From Hyphomicrobium sp. (GTDB lineage Bacteria; Pseudomonadota; Alphaproteobacteria; Rhizobiales; Hyphomicrobiaceae): a stretch of 64,000 nt of DNA. The stretch lies in assembly GCA_016716675.1 (NCBI GenBank), contig JADJVG010000033.1:62001-126000 (forward strand), in the 5' to 3' direction. This document shows positions 1-8,914 of this stretch, one piece after another (the first letter of the stretch is position 1; each line of letters opens with the position of its first letter). The notes beneath the pieces are model-generated. The model was not told the DNA's origin. It did not search any database and saw only the letters and a list, made by a program, of their open reading frames with translations. The translations under genes and the position numbers were made by a program.

Positions 1-1
1 C

Positions 2-181
2 GAGCGGCAGCGCGAGACCATGCGCTGCTTGATCCGCGGTATGGCCAACAAGCAGATCGCGGCAGAGCTGGGCATCAGCCCGCGTACCGTCGAAATCCAC
101 CGGACGTGGGTTATGAATAAGATGGCCGCCAAGACCTTGGCGGACCTCGTGCGCAAGGGTTTGGCGCTCGGTCTGCGCTAA
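2..181 (+). CDS. LuxR/FixJ-type response regulator, C-terminal end only
   Basis: Only the last 59 codons lie in the window; the 5' part is off the left edge. The visible residues form a typical LuxR-family helix-turn-helix: ANKQIAAELGISPRTVEIHR, followed by the conserved stretch that ends in DLVRKGLALGLR and a TAA stop. In this family the HTH follows a receiver domain and binds DNA as a dimer after phosphorylation. The receiver domain cannot be seen here, so two-component membership is inferred from the FixJ/NarL-like HTH. No target or partner kinase is visible. Confidence 0.8.
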   Translation, partial: ERQRETMRCLIRGMANKQIAAELGISPRTVEIHRTWVMNKMAAKTLADLVRKGLALGLR

Positions 182-245
182 GGCACGGGGCTGGCCAATG
201 GGGGCTAACCCATCAACGTGGCGAACCTTGCGACGGTCGCGAACC

Positions 246-944
246 TCAGCGCTTGGCTTTGGCGCGCACGGCGACACCCTCAATGAAGGCTGAGACGGCG
301 GCATCGAAGGCCGCGTCGGCGTCGAGTTTCTTAAAAGCCGGAATAAAGGCCCGGGTGGCCGGGTAGCCAAGCGGGTCGAGCGCCAGCATTTCGGCCTCTT
401 CCATGTCGTTGAGGGGTAGCAGCAGCCCCTCGATCTCTGCCAAGGCAAACCCCAGAACAAACGCATAGAACGCTAGGCCGAGCCCGGCGCCGGCGGCGTC
501 CGGCAACCCCGTGCGGCGCATGGCTCGGTAGACGACCTCACTGGAGGCGTGGTCGGCCGGACCGGTGGCGTTGAAGCGGAAATGCAGGTGAAACAGCCGC
601 GGATAGCGGTGAGCGAGGTCACGGTAACCGTTGGCGACCGTCCGCAGATCGTGCTTCCAGTCATCCGTGGGTATCGGCAGCTCGACGGTTTCCAGCGCCC
701 GATCGGCAATTTGCCTGAGAAGCTCTTCCCGCGACTGGAAATGATGCAGCACCGTCATCGGATCGACGCCCGCCCCGGCGCCGACCTTGCGCACAGAAAA
801 TCCGGCTTCGCCTTCGCGCGCCAGCAGCGTGAATGCGGCCTCTAAGATGTCGTTGCGGTCAACGCCGCGGGGGCCACGCGGCTCTCGCGAGCGGGGTTTG
901 GATTTTTTGGAGGTCTTGCTTGACAATTCTACACCGTAGCCCAT
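246..944 (-). CDS. TetR/AcrR family transcriptional regulator
   Basis: This is a 232-residue one-component repressor-type protein. A basic N-terminal tail (about residues 10-30) precedes the TetR HTH: DILEAAFTLLAREG, then GFSVRKVGAGAGVDPMTVLH and HFQSREELL. The rest is the helical ligand-binding and dimerisation domain, rich in aromatic and hydrophobic residues. I chose the ATG at 944; a TTG at 971 would add nine residues and is possible because a GGGAAGG-like stretch lies between the two. The gene diverges from the polyamine operon that starts at 1294, so it may control that operon, but no operator was proven. The effector is unknown. Confidence 0.85.
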   Translation of the reverse strand: MGYGVELSSKTSKKSKPRSREPRGPRGVDRNDILEAAFTLLAREGEAGFSVRKVGAGAGVDPMTVLHHFQSREELLRQIADRALETVELPIPTDDWKHDLRTVANGYRDLAHRYPRLFHLHFRFNATGPADHASSEVVYRAMRRTGLPDAAGAGLGLAFYAFVLGFALAEIEGLLLPLNDMEEAEMLALDPLGYPATRAFIPAFKKLDADAAFDAAVSAFIEGVAVRAKAKR

Positions 945-1293
945 AACTTCTGCGCTGTAGCCTTCCCACAACTAAACCCGCGCCCAACAATTGTGCAAGT
1001 CCGCATCTCTGTTGACCGCCGGATTATCCTGGTGAATGCTAAGAGCATTGGAGGATGCGCGTGAACGGTTTTCAACCGATTGCGGGCCGTCATGAGCAAC
1101 ACGCTATGATCTGGTTGCGGATCTGGCGGGGAATTGCTCTCGGAAGTGCATCTCCGTTTCGTCTTTGCGATTTCTGTGGCCCCGTCCTCAAGATGCAGCT
1201 CCTTGAGCTGTGCGCGCGTATCGGTTTCACGCCTCCGGCGTCCTCCAGGCTCGACGATGTTTTTCCCTCGTTTGAACTGCTGGAGGTCTCACC
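945..1293. other. Intergenic region between divergent tetR and the polyamine operon
   Basis: This gap of about 350 bases has no convincing gene. It should contain the promoters for the TetR gene and the catabolic operon. A short palindrome ACAATTGT lies at 987-994 and a TTGACC hexamer at 1012-1017, but I could not pair the hexamer with a good -10 element. A strong ribosome binding site (GGAGGT, 1282-1287) sits 6 bases before the GTG at 1294 and fixes that start. An 87-codon open frame at 1055-1318 has no recognisable protein features and overlaps the real start. Confidence 0.5.
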
Positions 1294-2670
1294 GTGTCTC
1301 AACAATATGCCCAGCTGAAAGAACTGGACGCGCTTCATCATCTTCATCCGTTCACCACGCACAGCTCGCTGCGCAGCGGTGGCGCGCGGGTGATCGTCCG
1401 CGGCGAGGGGCCGTACATCTACGATAGCGAAGGTGCGCGCATCCTCGACGGCATGTCTGGCCTTTGGACCACCGCCGTCGGCTATGGCCGCGAAGAGCTG
1501 GCCAAGGCCGCTTATGACCAGATGCTGCAATTACCCTTCTATAATACGTTTTTCCGCACAACCCACCCGCCCGTCGTCGAGTTGTCGCGCAAGCTCGCGG
1601 AGTTGGCACCCGCCCCCCTCAACAATGTTTTCTACGGATCTTCAGGCTCGGAATCGAACGATACCGCGATCCGTTTGATCCGCCATTATTGGGTGCTGAA
1701 GGGCGAGCCGAAGCGGCGCATCATCATCAGCCGCAAGAACGGCTATCACGGCTCGACGATTGCTGCAGGCTCGATGGGCGGCATGTCTCACGTTCACGCC
1801 CATAGCTATCCGGTTTATGAAGGCTTCCGCCATATCATGGACCCATACTGGTACGGCGAAGGCCGCGATGGTGAATCGCTCGAAGACTTCGGCGTTCGTG
1901 CCGCGCAGGCGCTGGAAGACGAAATTCTGGCCGTCGGTCCAGAGAATGTCGCGGCGTTCGCCGCTGAACCGGTTGAAGGCGCGGGTGGCGTCAAGATTGC
2001 GCCATCGACCTATTGGCCGGAAATTCAACGCATCGTCGATAAGTACGGCATTCTGTTGCTGGCCGACGAAGTGATCACCGGCTTCGGCCGCCTCGGCACC
2101 TGGTTCGGTTCCGATTACTACGGCATCCGCCCGGACATCATCACGTTCGCGAAGGCGGCGACGTCCGGCTATATCCCACTCAGTGGCAATCTCGTGCACG
2201 ATCGGATCGTTGATGTGCTGATGGCGCATAACGACGACTTCAATCACGGCTACACGTTCTCCGGCCATCCGGTGGCGTGCGCGGTGGCGTTGAAGAACAT
2301 CGAGATCATGGAGCGTGAGCGCCTCGTCGAGCGCGTCAATGAGGTGACGGGGCCGGCGCTCGCCAAGATGATGGCCAAATTCAAGGACCATCCGCTCGTC
2401 GGTGAAGTGCGCACCGTTGGTATGTTCGGGGCGATCGAGTTGGTTGCCGACAAGAAAACGCGGCGGCGCTTTGCCGATCCGGGCCGCGTCGGCCTTATCT
2501 GCCGCAATCACTTCTTCCAGAATGGCTTCATCATGCGCGCCGTGTTCGACACGATGGTTACGGCGCCGCCGCTGATCTGCACGCAAGAGCATTTCGATGA
2601 AGCCGAGGCGGTGATCCGTAAGTCGCTCGATCAGACGCTCGACGATGTTGCCAGTGAGGTTGCGGCATGA
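1294..2670 (+). CDS. Class III aminotransferase, probably putrescine/omega-amino acid:pyruvate type
   Basis: This 458-residue PLP enzyme of fold type I moves a terminal amino group from a diamine or omega-amino acid to a keto acid. Visible marks are the GSSGSESNDTAIRL segment near 115-128, the ADEV aspartate (Asp258) that contacts the PLP nitrogen, and the Schiff-base lysine in TFAKAATSGYIPL (Lys287). Length and the HHLHPF N-terminus resemble SpuC-like putrescine:pyruvate transaminases. The start is GTG with GGAGGT six bases upstream. It is the first gene of the puu-like operon and overlaps puuD by ATGA, which supports a role in polyamine breakdown. The exact substrate is inferred. Confidence 0.85.
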   Translation: MSQQYAQLKELDALHHLHPFTTHSSLRSGGARVIVRGEGPYIYDSEGARILDGMSGLWTTAVGYGREELAKAAYDQMLQLPFYNTFFRTTHPPVVELSRKLAELAPAPLNNVFYGSSGSESNDTAIRLIRHYWVLKGEPKRRIIISRKNGYHGSTIAAGSMGGMSHVHAHSYPVYEGFRHIMDPYWYGEGRDGESLEDFGVRAAQALEDEILAVGPENVAAFAAEPVEGAGGVKIAPSTYWPEIQRIVDKYGILLLADEVITGFGRLGTWFGSDYYGIRPDIITFAKAATSGYIPLSGNLVHDRIVDVLMAHNDDFNHGYTFSGHPVACAVALKNIEIMERERLVERVNEVTGPALAKMMAKFKDHPLVGEVRTVGMFGAIELVADKKTRRRFADPGRVGLICRNHFFQNGFIMRAVFDTMVTAPPLICTQEHFDEAEAVIRKSLDQTLDDVASEVAA

Positions 2671-3398
2671 GCCGTCCTCTCGTCATTATACCTGCCTGCA
2701 CCAAGGATATCGGCGGGCTCGACTTCGACGCGGTCGGCCGCAAGTATACGGCCGCCGTTGCCGAGGTCGCGCAGTGCCAGCCGTTGCTGGTGCCAGTGGG
2801 ACCGGGGTTTTCGGACATCGGTGCGCTCCTCGATATTGCCGACGGCATCATGCTGACGGGCAGTCTGTCCAACGTCGAGCCGGTGCACTACGGCGATGAA
2901 AAAATGCTACGGCCGGAAACGATGGACCGGGCACGCGACGCGATCACGTTGCCGCTGGCGCGTGCGGCCATCGAAAAGAAGGTGCCGTTGTTCGCGATTT
3001 GCCGTGGTTTTCAGGAGCTCAATGTGGCGCTCGGCGGCACGCTGCATCAGGCCGTGCATGATGCCGAGGGTCTCATGGACCACCGCGAACGCGAAGATGT
3101 CGGCATGGATGAGAAGTTCGGCCCCGTGCATCCGATCGCGCTCAAAGGCCAGCTGCGCGACTGGATTGGGCAGGACAAGATCATGGTCAATTCGCTGCAC
3201 GGGCAAGGCGTCAAGCGGCTCTCCGATCAGTTGGTGGCCGAAGCGTTCGCAGACGATGGCCTCGTCGAAGCTGTGCGCTGCAAATCAGAACATCCATTTT
3301 GCTTGGGCGTGCAATGGCACCCTGAGTGGCAGGCGAAGTCGAACCCTGTCTCTGTTTCATTGTTCCGCCGGTTCGGCGCGGCTGCTGGGGTGACGTAA
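2667..3398 (+). CDS. puuD: Gamma-glutamyl-gamma-aminobutyrate hydrolase
   Basis: This 243-residue class I glutamine-amidotransferase-like hydrolase releases GABA and glutamate from gamma-glutamyl-GABA, the last step of the glutamylated putrescine pathway. The nucleophile is Cys112 in FAICRGFQELN and the partner residues are His218 and Glu220 in GVQWHPEWQ. The first residues read MSRPLVIIPACTKD, as expected for the family. The ATG overlaps the stop of the upstream aminotransferase (ATGA), so the two are probably translationally coupled. The puuA homologue follows at once. Cytoplasmic; family assignment is firm. Confidence 0.93.
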   Translation: MSRPLVIIPACTKDIGGLDFDAVGRKYTAAVAEVAQCQPLLVPVGPGFSDIGALLDIADGIMLTGSLSNVEPVHYGDEKMLRPETMDRARDAITLPLARAAIEKKVPLFAICRGFQELNVALGGTLHQAVHDAEGLMDHREREDVGMDEKFGPVHPIALKGQLRDWIGQDKIMVNSLHGQGVKRLSDQLVAEAFADDGLVEAVRCKSEHPFCLGVQWHPEWQAKSNPVSVSLFRRFGAAAGVT

Positions 3399-3400
3399 CG

Positions 3401-4750
3401 ATGTCGGATAAGCTGCTGACCGTCGATGAAGCCAAGGCGTTCCTAGATCGGAACCCCTCGGTGCAATGGATCGATCTGTTCCTGTTCGATCTCAATGGGG
3501 TGCCGCGTGGCAAGCGTTTGCGCCGCTCGGATCTGTTGGGCGTCGCGGCAGGCGGCATCATGCTGCCGGCGTCGGTGTTCATTATGGACCCGCGCGGCAA
3601 CTGTGTCGAAGAAACCGGCCGCCTCTGGGAGACGGGCGATCCCGACCGCCCCTGCCGCATGCTGGCCGGCACGCTCGTGCCTGTTCCGGTCAACGGTGGC
3701 ACGCACGCCCAGGCCGTCATTTCCCTGGAAGGCAACGACGAGCTTGATCCGCGCGGCGTTCTCGCGCGTCAGGTTGAGCGCTTCGCAAGCAAAGGCCAGA
3801 CGCCGGTCGTCGCCGTCGAGCTTGAGTTCTATGTGACGCGCAAGGGCCCGAACGGCAGCTTCAGCCTGGAAACGCCCGACGGGCTGTCGAATGACCCCGA
3901 GCGGCCGATGACCTTCCAGTTCGAGGAGATGGATACGCTCGGACCGTTTATCGATGACATCTATCGCATCGGCGAAGCGCAGGGTTTGCCGGTCGATGCG
4001 GTCATGCAGGAATCGGGGCCGGGCCAGTTCGAAATCAATCTCAAGCATCGCGCCGACCCTGTGGCCGCCGCGCTCGATGGATTGCTTCTGAAGCGGGCAG
4101 TGAAGTCGGCGGCGCTTGCCAACGGCGTCAACGCGACGTTCATGGCGAAGCCGCATCACGAATGGTGCGGATCAGGCATGCACATTCACGTGAGCCTGAT
4201 CGACAAGGCCGGCAACAACCTGTTCGCCGGTGATCCAATAGCGCCGTTATTCCGCGATGCGATTGGCGGCCTTAAGGAGACCATGGGCGACTTCATGGCG
4301 ATCTGGGCGCAGTCCGCCAACGCCTATCGCCGCTATGTGCCGAAATCGTATGTTTCGATGGCGCCGCACTGGGGCTATAATAATCGTACGGTGGCGCTGC
4401 GCATTCCCGGCGGCAGCCCGAAAGCGACGCGCATCGAGCATCGCGTGGCCGGTGCCGATGCCAATCCGTATTTGGTGGTCGCATCGATCTTGGCCGGGAT
4501 GCATCACGGCATCGCCCATAAAATCGATCCGGGCCCGGCGGCCGAAGGCAATGCGGAAGCCATTTCTGCGACGCCGTTGCCGACCGCATGGAATACAGCC
4601 CTTGATCGGTTCTCGCAGTCGAGCGTCGTTCGCGACGCCTTTGGTGCATCGTTCCAGGATGTCTACACGCGGTTGAAGCAAACCGAGCGTAGCGAATTCG
4701 AACGCGTCGTCACGTCGCTCGATCACCTCTGGTATGCACACGTCGCTTAA
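3401..4750 (+). CDS. puuA: Glutamine-synthetase family gamma-glutamylputrescine synthetase
   Basis: This 449-residue enzyme belongs to the glutamine synthetase fold family. It should ligate glutamate to putrescine with ATP, starting the Puu pathway. The N-terminal half carries the beta-grasp part (QWIDLFLFDLNGVPRGKR). The C-terminal half carries the catalytic barrel, with VELEFYV, QESGPGQFEINLKH, GSGMHIHVSL and the Arg-rich nucleotide site RIPGGSPKATRIEHR. I chose the ATG at 3401 just after the puuD stop; a longer frame would overlap puuD by about 70 bases. The neighbours puuD and puuC support PuuA over true GlnA. A second PuuA-like gene lies at 24878-26290. Confidence 0.88.
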   Translation: MSDKLLTVDEAKAFLDRNPSVQWIDLFLFDLNGVPRGKRLRRSDLLGVAAGGIMLPASVFIMDPRGNCVEETGRLWETGDPDRPCRMLAGTLVPVPVNGGTHAQAVISLEGNDELDPRGVLARQVERFASKGQTPVVAVELEFYVTRKGPNGSFSLETPDGLSNDPERPMTFQFEEMDTLGPFIDDIYRIGEAQGLPVDAVMQESGPGQFEINLKHRADPVAAALDGLLLKRAVKSAALANGVNATFMAKPHHEWCGSGMHIHVSLIDKAGNNLFAGDPIAPLFRDAIGGLKETMGDFMAIWAQSANAYRRYVPKSYVSMAPHWGYNNRTVALRIPGGSPKATRIEHRVAGADANPYLVVASILAGMHHGIAHKIDPGPAAEGNAEAISATPLPTAWNTALDRFSQSSVVRDAFGASFQDVYTRLKQTERSEFERVVTSLDHLWYAHVA

Positions 4751-4761
4751 GGATATAGCCG

Positions 4762-6252
4762 ATGACATCGCTCGCCCATTTCGAAGCGATCGCCGGAGCA
4801 ATCGCACTCCCCGGTAAAGCCGTTATCAACGGCAAGGCCGTTGCCGCACGATCTGGCAAGACCTTCGATAACATCACTCCGCGCAATGGCCGCGTCATCA
4901 ATAGCGTTGCCGAGTGCGATGGCGTTGACATTGAAGACGCGGTCAGCGCCGCACGGGCATCGTTCGACAGTGGCACTTGGCGCAAGCTGAGCTATGGCCG
5001 CAAGAAGCGCATCATGTTTGCGCTCGCCGATTTGATGGAGAAGCACGCCGAAACGCTGGCCGTGCTTGAAAGTCTCGACGTTGGCAAGCCAATCAGCAAT
5101 GCGTTGCAGGGTGATATTCCCGGCTCGATCAAGACGCTGCGCTATTACGCCGAGGCGCTCGATAAGATCTACGGCGAGGTGGGACCTGAAACCAACGATC
5201 GCTTTTCCTACGCGGTTCACGAGCCGCTCGGCGTGATCGGCATTATCGTGCCGTGGAATTTTCCGCTGCTGATGACGATGTGGAAGCTGGCGCCGGCCAT
5301 CGCGATGGGCAACTCGGTCGTCATCAAGCCCGCCGAGCAGTCGCCGCTGACGGCGCTGTTCATCGGTGAGTTGGCGCTCGAAGCAGGTTTCCCGCCCGGC
5401 GTGATCAACGTGGTGCCGGGCTTCGGCACGACGACGGGCAAGGCGCTGGCGTTGCATAACGACGTCGATATGCTTGCATTCACCGGGTCCGGCAATGTCG
5501 GCAAGCTGCTGATGCAGTACTCCGGCCAAAGCAATTTGAAGCGGGTCAGCCTCGAGCTTGGTGGAAAGTCACCGCAGATCGTATTCGCCGATTGCCCGGA
5601 TCTCAACGCCGCTGCCGAGCACGCGGCGTGGGGTATTTTTTACAATCAGGGCGAAGTGTGCACGGCGGGGTCGCGCTTGCTCGTCGATGAGACGATCGCC
5701 GAGGCGTTCACCGAAAGCATGCTCAACGTCGCGCGCAAGATTGTGCCGGGCGATCCGCTGGAGCCGCGCACGCAGTTTGGTGCGATGGTGAGCGCCGAGC
5801 AGATGCAGACGGCGCTGCGCTATATCGAAACCGCGAAGCGCGAGGGCGCCGAATTGCGCTTGGGTGGCAAGCAGGCGCTGGCCGATAGCGGCGGGTTCTA
5901 CGTCGAGCCGACGGTGTTCAATGCGGTGGCACCGGACGCAACGTTGTCGCGCGAGGAAGTCTTCGGGCCGGTGCTCGCCATCACCAAATTCAAGACGCCG
6001 GAAGAAGCGCTGCGGCTTGCCAATGATACCGTCTACGGCTTGGCCGCTGGCTTGTGGACGCGCGACATCAGCCTTGCACACCGCGCGGCGCGCGAGTTGA
6101 AGGCCGGTCTTGTGTGGGTCAACGGCTGGGATAGCTGCGACATCACCATGCCGTTCGGTGGCTTTAAGCAATCCGGCTTCGGTCGCGACCGGTCACTGCA
6201 CGCGCTTCACAAATACGCTGATCTGAAATCCGTATCGATCACGCTACGCTAG
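4762..6252 (+). CDS. puuC: Gamma-glutamyl-gamma-aminobutyraldehyde dehydrogenase
   Basis: This 496-residue NAD(P)-dependent aldehyde dehydrogenase has the usual motifs: VPWNFPLLMTMWKLAPAI near 164-180, the coenzyme stretch FTGSGNVGK, the general base Glu266 in LELGGKSPQ, and the nucleophile Cys300 in NQGEVCTAGSR. In the Puu pathway it oxidises gamma-glutamyl-gamma-aminobutyraldehyde to the acid that PuuD hydrolyses. Position straight after puuA supports this; related betaine-aldehyde and aminobutyraldehyde dehydrogenases look similar, so the precise aldehyde is inferred from context. Confidence 0.87.
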   Translation: MTSLAHFEAIAGAIALPGKAVINGKAVAARSGKTFDNITPRNGRVINSVAECDGVDIEDAVSAARASFDSGTWRKLSYGRKKRIMFALADLMEKHAETLAVLESLDVGKPISNALQGDIPGSIKTLRYYAEALDKIYGEVGPETNDRFSYAVHEPLGVIGIIVPWNFPLLMTMWKLAPAIAMGNSVVIKPAEQSPLTALFIGELALEAGFPPGVINVVPGFGTTTGKALALHNDVDMLAFTGSGNVGKLLMQYSGQSNLKRVSLELGGKSPQIVFADCPDLNAAAEHAAWGIFYNQGEVCTAGSRLLVDETIAEAFTESMLNVARKIVPGDPLEPRTQFGAMVSAEQMQTALRYIETAKREGAELRLGGKQALADSGGFYVEPTVFNAVAPDATLSREEVFGPVLAITKFKTPEEALRLANDTVYGLAAGLWTRDISLAHRAARELKAGLVWVNGWDSCDITMPFGGFKQSGFGRDRSLHALHKYADLKSVSITLR

Positions 6253-6263
6253 AGGAACAGGCC

Positions 6264-7715
6264 ATGGAAACGGCGCCGACGAAGTATCCAACTGCCGCAC
6301 TGATCGATGGCCAATGGATCACATCGTCGAGGTCGTTCGCTGTTATCAATCCCGCGACCGGCGCTGAAATCGCGCAGGTTCCCAATCTCGGCGCAAAGGA
6401 AACGCTGGCTGCTATCGACGCCGCCAGCCGCGCGCTGCCGGCTTGGTCAGCAAAGACGGCCAAGGATCGCGCCATCATTCTGAAGCGCTGGTTTGATCTG
6501 GTGACGGCCGATACCGAACACCTGGCGCAGCTGATGACGGCGGAGCAAGGCAAGCCTCTGACGGAATCGCGCGGCGAGGTTGCCTACGGCGCGTCCTTCA
6601 TCGAGTGGTTTGCAGAGGAAGGTAAGCGCGCCTACGGCCGCACCATTCCAACGACGGTGGCGTCGCGCCGCTACATCACGATCAAGCAGCCGATTGGTGT
6701 GGTCGCCGCTATCGCGCCGTGGAATTTTCCGATTGCGATGATCACCCGCAAGGTGGCGCCCGCTTTGGCTGCCGGGTGTACGATCGTGGTGAAGCCAGCG
6801 GAAGATACGCCGCTGTGTGCGCTGGCGATTGCCAAACTGGCGCTCGATGCGGGTGTGCCGCCGGGTGTCTTCAATGTCGTCACCACGATGGATGCGCCCG
6901 TCGTCGGCAAGGTGCTGACTGACGATAGCCGGGTGCGCAAGCTGACGTTCACGGGATCAACGGCCGTCGGCAAGGCGCTGTATCGCCAGTGCGCCGACAC
7001 TGTCAAGAAATTGACGCTCGAACTCGGCGGCAACGCGCCGCTCGTGATTTTCGACGATGCCAATCTCGGGCAAGCCGTGGCAGGCGCCATGGCGTCGAAG
7101 TATCGGAACGCCGGACAGACGTGCGTTTGCGCAAACCGTATCCTCGTGCAGGCGGGCATCTATGACCGGTTCGCGGCAGCGCTGGTCGAAGCCGTCGCGA
7201 AATTGCACGTCGCGCCGGGCACGGATGCGCGCTGCACCATCGGACCGCTGATCAACAGCGACGCGATTGCCAAGGTGGAAACGTTGACCGCGGATGCGGT
7301 CGGCAAGGGCGCCAAGGTTTTGATCGGCGGCGCGCCCAATCCAACGGGGCCGCTGTTCTATCAGCCGACCGTTCTTGGCGGCATCACGCGCGACATGGAC
7401 ATTGTGCGCGAGGAGATTTTCGGCCCGGTCGCAGCTCTCATGCGGTTCGAGACGGAAGCCGAAGCCGTGGCGCTCGCCAACGACACGCCATTCGGGTTGG
7501 CCGCCTATCTGTTCAGTCAGAATTTGAGCCGCGCGTGGCGCGTCGCGGAAAAACTTGACGCCGGCATGATCGGCGTCAACGACGGCATCTTTTCAAACGA
7601 GGTCGTGCCGTTTGGTGGCGTCAAGGAATCCGGCCTTGGCCGTGAGGGCGCCGCCGAGGGTTTGGAAGAATACCTCGAAACCAAATTCATCTGCCTGGGC
7701 GCGATCGATGCGTGA
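6264..7715 (+). CDS. gabD: Succinate-semialdehyde dehydrogenase
   Basis: This 483-residue aldehyde dehydrogenase would oxidise succinate semialdehyde, made from GABA by GabT, to succinate for the TCA cycle. Motifs are APWNFPIAMITRKVAPALAA near 151-170, FTGSTAVGK, the base Glu253 in LELGGNAPLV, and the nucleophile Cys287 in NAGQTCVCANR. The GQTCVC sequence with two cysteines is the GabD signature. The gene lies 11 bases after puuC and ahead of the transporter genes. A GAGGAAC ribosome binding site precedes the ATG. Assignment is strong from the motif; glutarate semialdehyde may be a second substrate given gcdH nearby. Confidence 0.92.
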   Translation: METAPTKYPTAALIDGQWITSSRSFAVINPATGAEIAQVPNLGAKETLAAIDAASRALPAWSAKTAKDRAIILKRWFDLVTADTEHLAQLMTAEQGKPLTESRGEVAYGASFIEWFAEEGKRAYGRTIPTTVASRRYITIKQPIGVVAAIAPWNFPIAMITRKVAPALAAGCTIVVKPAEDTPLCALAIAKLALDAGVPPGVFNVVTTMDAPVVGKVLTDDSRVRKLTFTGSTAVGKALYRQCADTVKKLTLELGGNAPLVIFDDANLGQAVAGAMASKYRNAGQTCVCANRILVQAGIYDRFAAALVEAVAKLHVAPGTDARCTIGPLINSDAIAKVETLTADAVGKGAKVLIGGAPNPTGPLFYQPTVLGGITRDMDIVREEIFGPVAALMRFETEAEAVALANDTPFGLAAYLFSQNLSRAWRVAEKLDAGMIGVNDGIFSNEVVPFGGVKESGLGREGAAEGLEEYLETKFICLGAIDA

Positions 7716-7776
7716 GGCAATCTGAGAGTTCTGAAGCTGGTTTTTGTCTGTGGCCTTAACCTGAGTGGAGCGAAAG

Positions 7777-8877
7777 ATGAATGGGAACTCTCTGAAGACC
7801 CTATTTGGTAGCAGTTCGCGCCGGACGTTTCTAAGTGGCATTGGGGCGGCAGCCGTCGGCCTGACATTCACGGGCGGCAAATTCGGCAAGGCTTTCGCAG
7901 CCGAAGAAAAGAAGCTGAACTTCTACAATTGGGATACCTATATCGGCGAGAACACGCTTGATAGCTACAAAGAAGCGAGCGGCGTTGACGTCAACATGAG
8001 TCTGTTCGCGACGAACGACGAGCTGTTCGCCAAACTGCGCGCCGGCAACCCGGGTTACGACGTCATCGTGCCGGGCAGTGAGTTTGTTGAACGCATGATT
8101 CAGGCCGATCTGCTGGTGCCGCTCGATCACGGCAAGATTCCGAACATCGCCAACGTCTCCAAGGAATTCATGGAAGACGCGCCCTACGATCCGGGCCGCA
8201 AATTCTCGATGCCGTACACGTGGCTGGTGATCGGCATCGGCTATCGCAAGTCGAAAGTGAAGGAGGTTCCAGACAGCTGGAAATACGTCCTTGATTCCGA
8301 CCTGTACAAGGGCCGCATCGCCGTCATGTCGGACGCCAGCGAACTCTATCGCCATGGCTTCAAGTATCTCGGGCAGTCGGCCAACGCCGGCAACGCCGAA
8401 CTCGTCAAGAAGGTCGAGGAGATGCTGATCAAGCAGAAGCCGAACATCAAGGCGTTCCACGAAGACAACGGTCAGGATCTGCTGCTTTCCGGCGAAGTTG
8501 ATGTCGTGATGGAATACAACGGCGACATCGCCCAGATCATGGCGGAAGACGACGACATCGCGTTCGTCGTGCCGAAGGAAGGCAGCCTCAAGCAATCAGA
8601 CACGCTGTGCATCCCGAAGGGCGCGCCGCATCCGGAGAACGCACACGCCTTCATCAATTACCTGCTCGACGCCAAGGTCGGCGCCGATATCTACAACACG
8701 ATCAAGTATCCGTCGCCCAACGCTGCGGCGACGGCGTTGATGGACGACGCCTATCGCAATAACGCCGCCATCTTCCCGCCGGCGGAGATCTTGGCGAAGT
8801 GCGAATACCCCCGTTATGCGGGTCAGGAATTGACGCAATTGCTCGACGAATCTTTGACGCGCCTGCGTGCCGATTGA
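7777..8877 (+). CDS. potF: Polyamine ABC transporter substrate-binding protein, first cluster
   Basis: This 366-residue protein is a PotD/PotF-type periplasmic polyamine receptor. It has a twin-arginine signal (SSRRTFLSGIGAAAVGLTF, near residues 10-28) and the typical start of the mature fold, KLNFYNWDTYIGENTLDSY. Later family stretches are GYDVIVPGSEFVERMI, VVMEYNGDIAQIM and HAFINYLLD. I chose the ATG at 7777, six bases after GGAG; a GTG at 7765 is less likely. It precedes two permease genes and the ATPase gene, so it should deliver putrescine or spermidine to them. Whether the substrate is putrescine (PotF) or spermidine (PotD) cannot be told here. Confidence 0.9.
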   Translation: MNGNSLKTLFGSSSRRTFLSGIGAAAVGLTFTGGKFGKAFAAEEKKLNFYNWDTYIGENTLDSYKEASGVDVNMSLFATNDELFAKLRAGNPGYDVIVPGSEFVERMIQADLLVPLDHGKIPNIANVSKEFMEDAPYDPGRKFSMPYTWLVIGIGYRKSKVKEVPDSWKYVLDSDLYKGRIAVMSDASELYRHGFKYLGQSANAGNAELVKKVEEMLIKQKPNIKAFHEDNGQDLLLSGEVDVVMEYNGDIAQIMAEDDDIAFVVPKEGSLKQSDTLCIPKGAPHPENAHAFINYLLDAKVGADIYNTIKYPSPNAAATALMDDAYRNNAAIFPPAEILAKCEYPRYAGQELTQLLDESLTRLRAD

Positions 8878-8914
8878 TCAACGGCGATCAAACGGTGTCT
8901 GAAGGACGAGGTCC

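Noticed and set aside
1055..1318. Small open frame before the first polyamine gene
   Set aside because: It overlaps the true start region with its GGAGGT site, has no domain pattern and no own ribosome site.
8874..8891. TTGAT...ATCAA before the first-cluster permease as an FNR site
   Set aside because: The spacer is eight bases rather than four, and the site lies over the end of the receptor gene inside an operon.
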